From positions 1 to 5,377 of the forward strand of contig JABZJR010000051.1 in the NCBI GenBank assembly GCA_015257705.1: a DNA stretch of 5,377 bases. The letters are read 5' to 3'. Positions 5,043 through 5,377 of this stretch are shown in pieces (position 1 is the stretch's first letter; every line of letters begins with the position of its first letter). Below the pieces are notes generated by a model. The model did no database searches and had not been told where the DNA came from. It saw only the letters and a program-made list of their open reading frames with translations. Source of the DNA: Nanosynbacter sp. Its GTDB lineage: Bacteria > Patescibacteriota > Saccharimonadia > Saccharimonadales > Saccharimonadaceae. Position numbers and translations under genes: made by a program.

Positions 5043-5377
5043 GTGGCTTGGTGGCAAGCAATTATTCTCGGCATAATTGAGGGAATTACGGAATTCTTAC
5101 CGATTTCTTCGACTGGGCATTTGACGATTGCTGAGAAATTGCTGGGAATGCGAATTGACGACCCGAGTGTAGTGGCTTTTACGGCGATAATCCAGATCGG
5201 AGCAATTTTGGCGGCGGTGATTTATTTCTGGAGCGACATCTGGCGAATCCTGCAGGCTTGGTGGCGTGGTTTATGGTGGAAGCGAGCGCGTCGAAAGTTT
5301 GATTATAAATACGGCTGGGCAATTATTATCGGCTCAATTCCTATTGCGATTGTCGGATTATTATTCAAGCACGAAGT
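5043..5377 (+). CDS. uppP: Undecaprenyl-diphosphatase UppP (BacA family), 5' part only
   Basis: The 111 complete codons visible give a clear UppP N-terminus. AIILGIIEGITEFLPISSTG carries the family E-xxx-E motif (Glu13 and Glu17) and the PISSTGH motif (20-26) with His26. FTAIIQIGAILAAVIYFW follows, and IIIGSIPIAIVGLLF is a later membrane helix. The enzyme removes a phosphate from undecaprenyl diphosphate, recycling the lipid carrier for peptidoglycan and other wall polymers; its level affects bacitracin resistance. An in-frame TAA at 5031 leaves no ATG upstream, so GTG at 5043 is the only sensible start; GAAAGG (5025-5030) is its ribosome binding site at a longish 12-base spacing. The loop WWRGLWWKRARRKFDYKY is rich in Trp and Arg, as expected for a positively charged cytoplasmic loop. 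The window cuts the gene before its second conserved motif region, which contains the catalytic Arg. Confidence 0.93.
   Translation, partial: MAWWQAIILGIIEGITEFLPISSTGHLTIAEKLLGMRIDDPSVVAFTAIIQIGAILAAVIYFWSDIWRILQAWWRGLWWKRARRKFDYKYGWAIIIGSIPIAIVGLLFKHE

Noticed and set aside
4684..5061. Minus-strand open frame crossing the pspC-uppP gap
   Set aside because: It spans antisense sequence of two genes plus the gap, has no recognisable domain, and would place an opposite-strand gene over the uppP start.

Overview
The window is a gene-dense stretch with every supported gene on the + strand. It looks like a small-genome bacterium with a simple, single-membrane envelope. TGA is used as a normal stop (the ABC ATPase gene ends in TGA), which argues against the recoded SR1/Gracilibacteria lineages. 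The short AGGAGG-type ribosome binding sites, frequent GTG starts, overlapping genes, MacB-like transporter without a membrane-fusion partner, and moderate GC by eye fit Candidatus Saccharibacteria (TM7) or a similar CPR/Patescibacteria group. That placement is an inference from style and gene content, not from a marker gene.

Left region (1-1248): the 3' part of a CNNM/HlyC-CorC type membrane protein with a CBS pair, whose N-terminal membrane domain lies outside the window. It is followed after 23 bases by an acidic 210-residue protein of unknown function. A 119-base gap follows. It holds a weak terminator-like hairpin, a promoter, and a striking set of overlapping dyads built on ATAGTA/TACTAT.

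Central region (1368-4977): a compact four-gene unit encoding a MacB/FtsX-type permease, its LolD/MacB-type ATPase, a PadR-family repressor and a PspC-domain multi-membrane protein. The last has a sensor-like N-terminal domain and an extracytoplasmic C-terminal beta-rich region. Gaps and overlaps are +10, -11 and -1 bases, so the genes are almost certainly cotranscribed. The simplest model is a self-regulated envelope-stress or toxic-compound response. The PadR protein would bind the palindromes over the promoter, and on induction the ABC pair and the PspC protein would be made together.

Right edge (5043-5377): the 5' part of uppP (bacA-type undecaprenyl-diphosphatase), cut by the window end. 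The 65-base gap before it can be read in two ways. It may hold an uppP promoter (TTGAAT, 17 bases, TGCTACACT). Alternatively, it may be the real 3' end of the PspC gene displaced by a +1 frameshift, which would bring that gene to within 16 bases of uppP. No RNA genes, CRISPR arrays, insertion sequences or attachment sites were seen.
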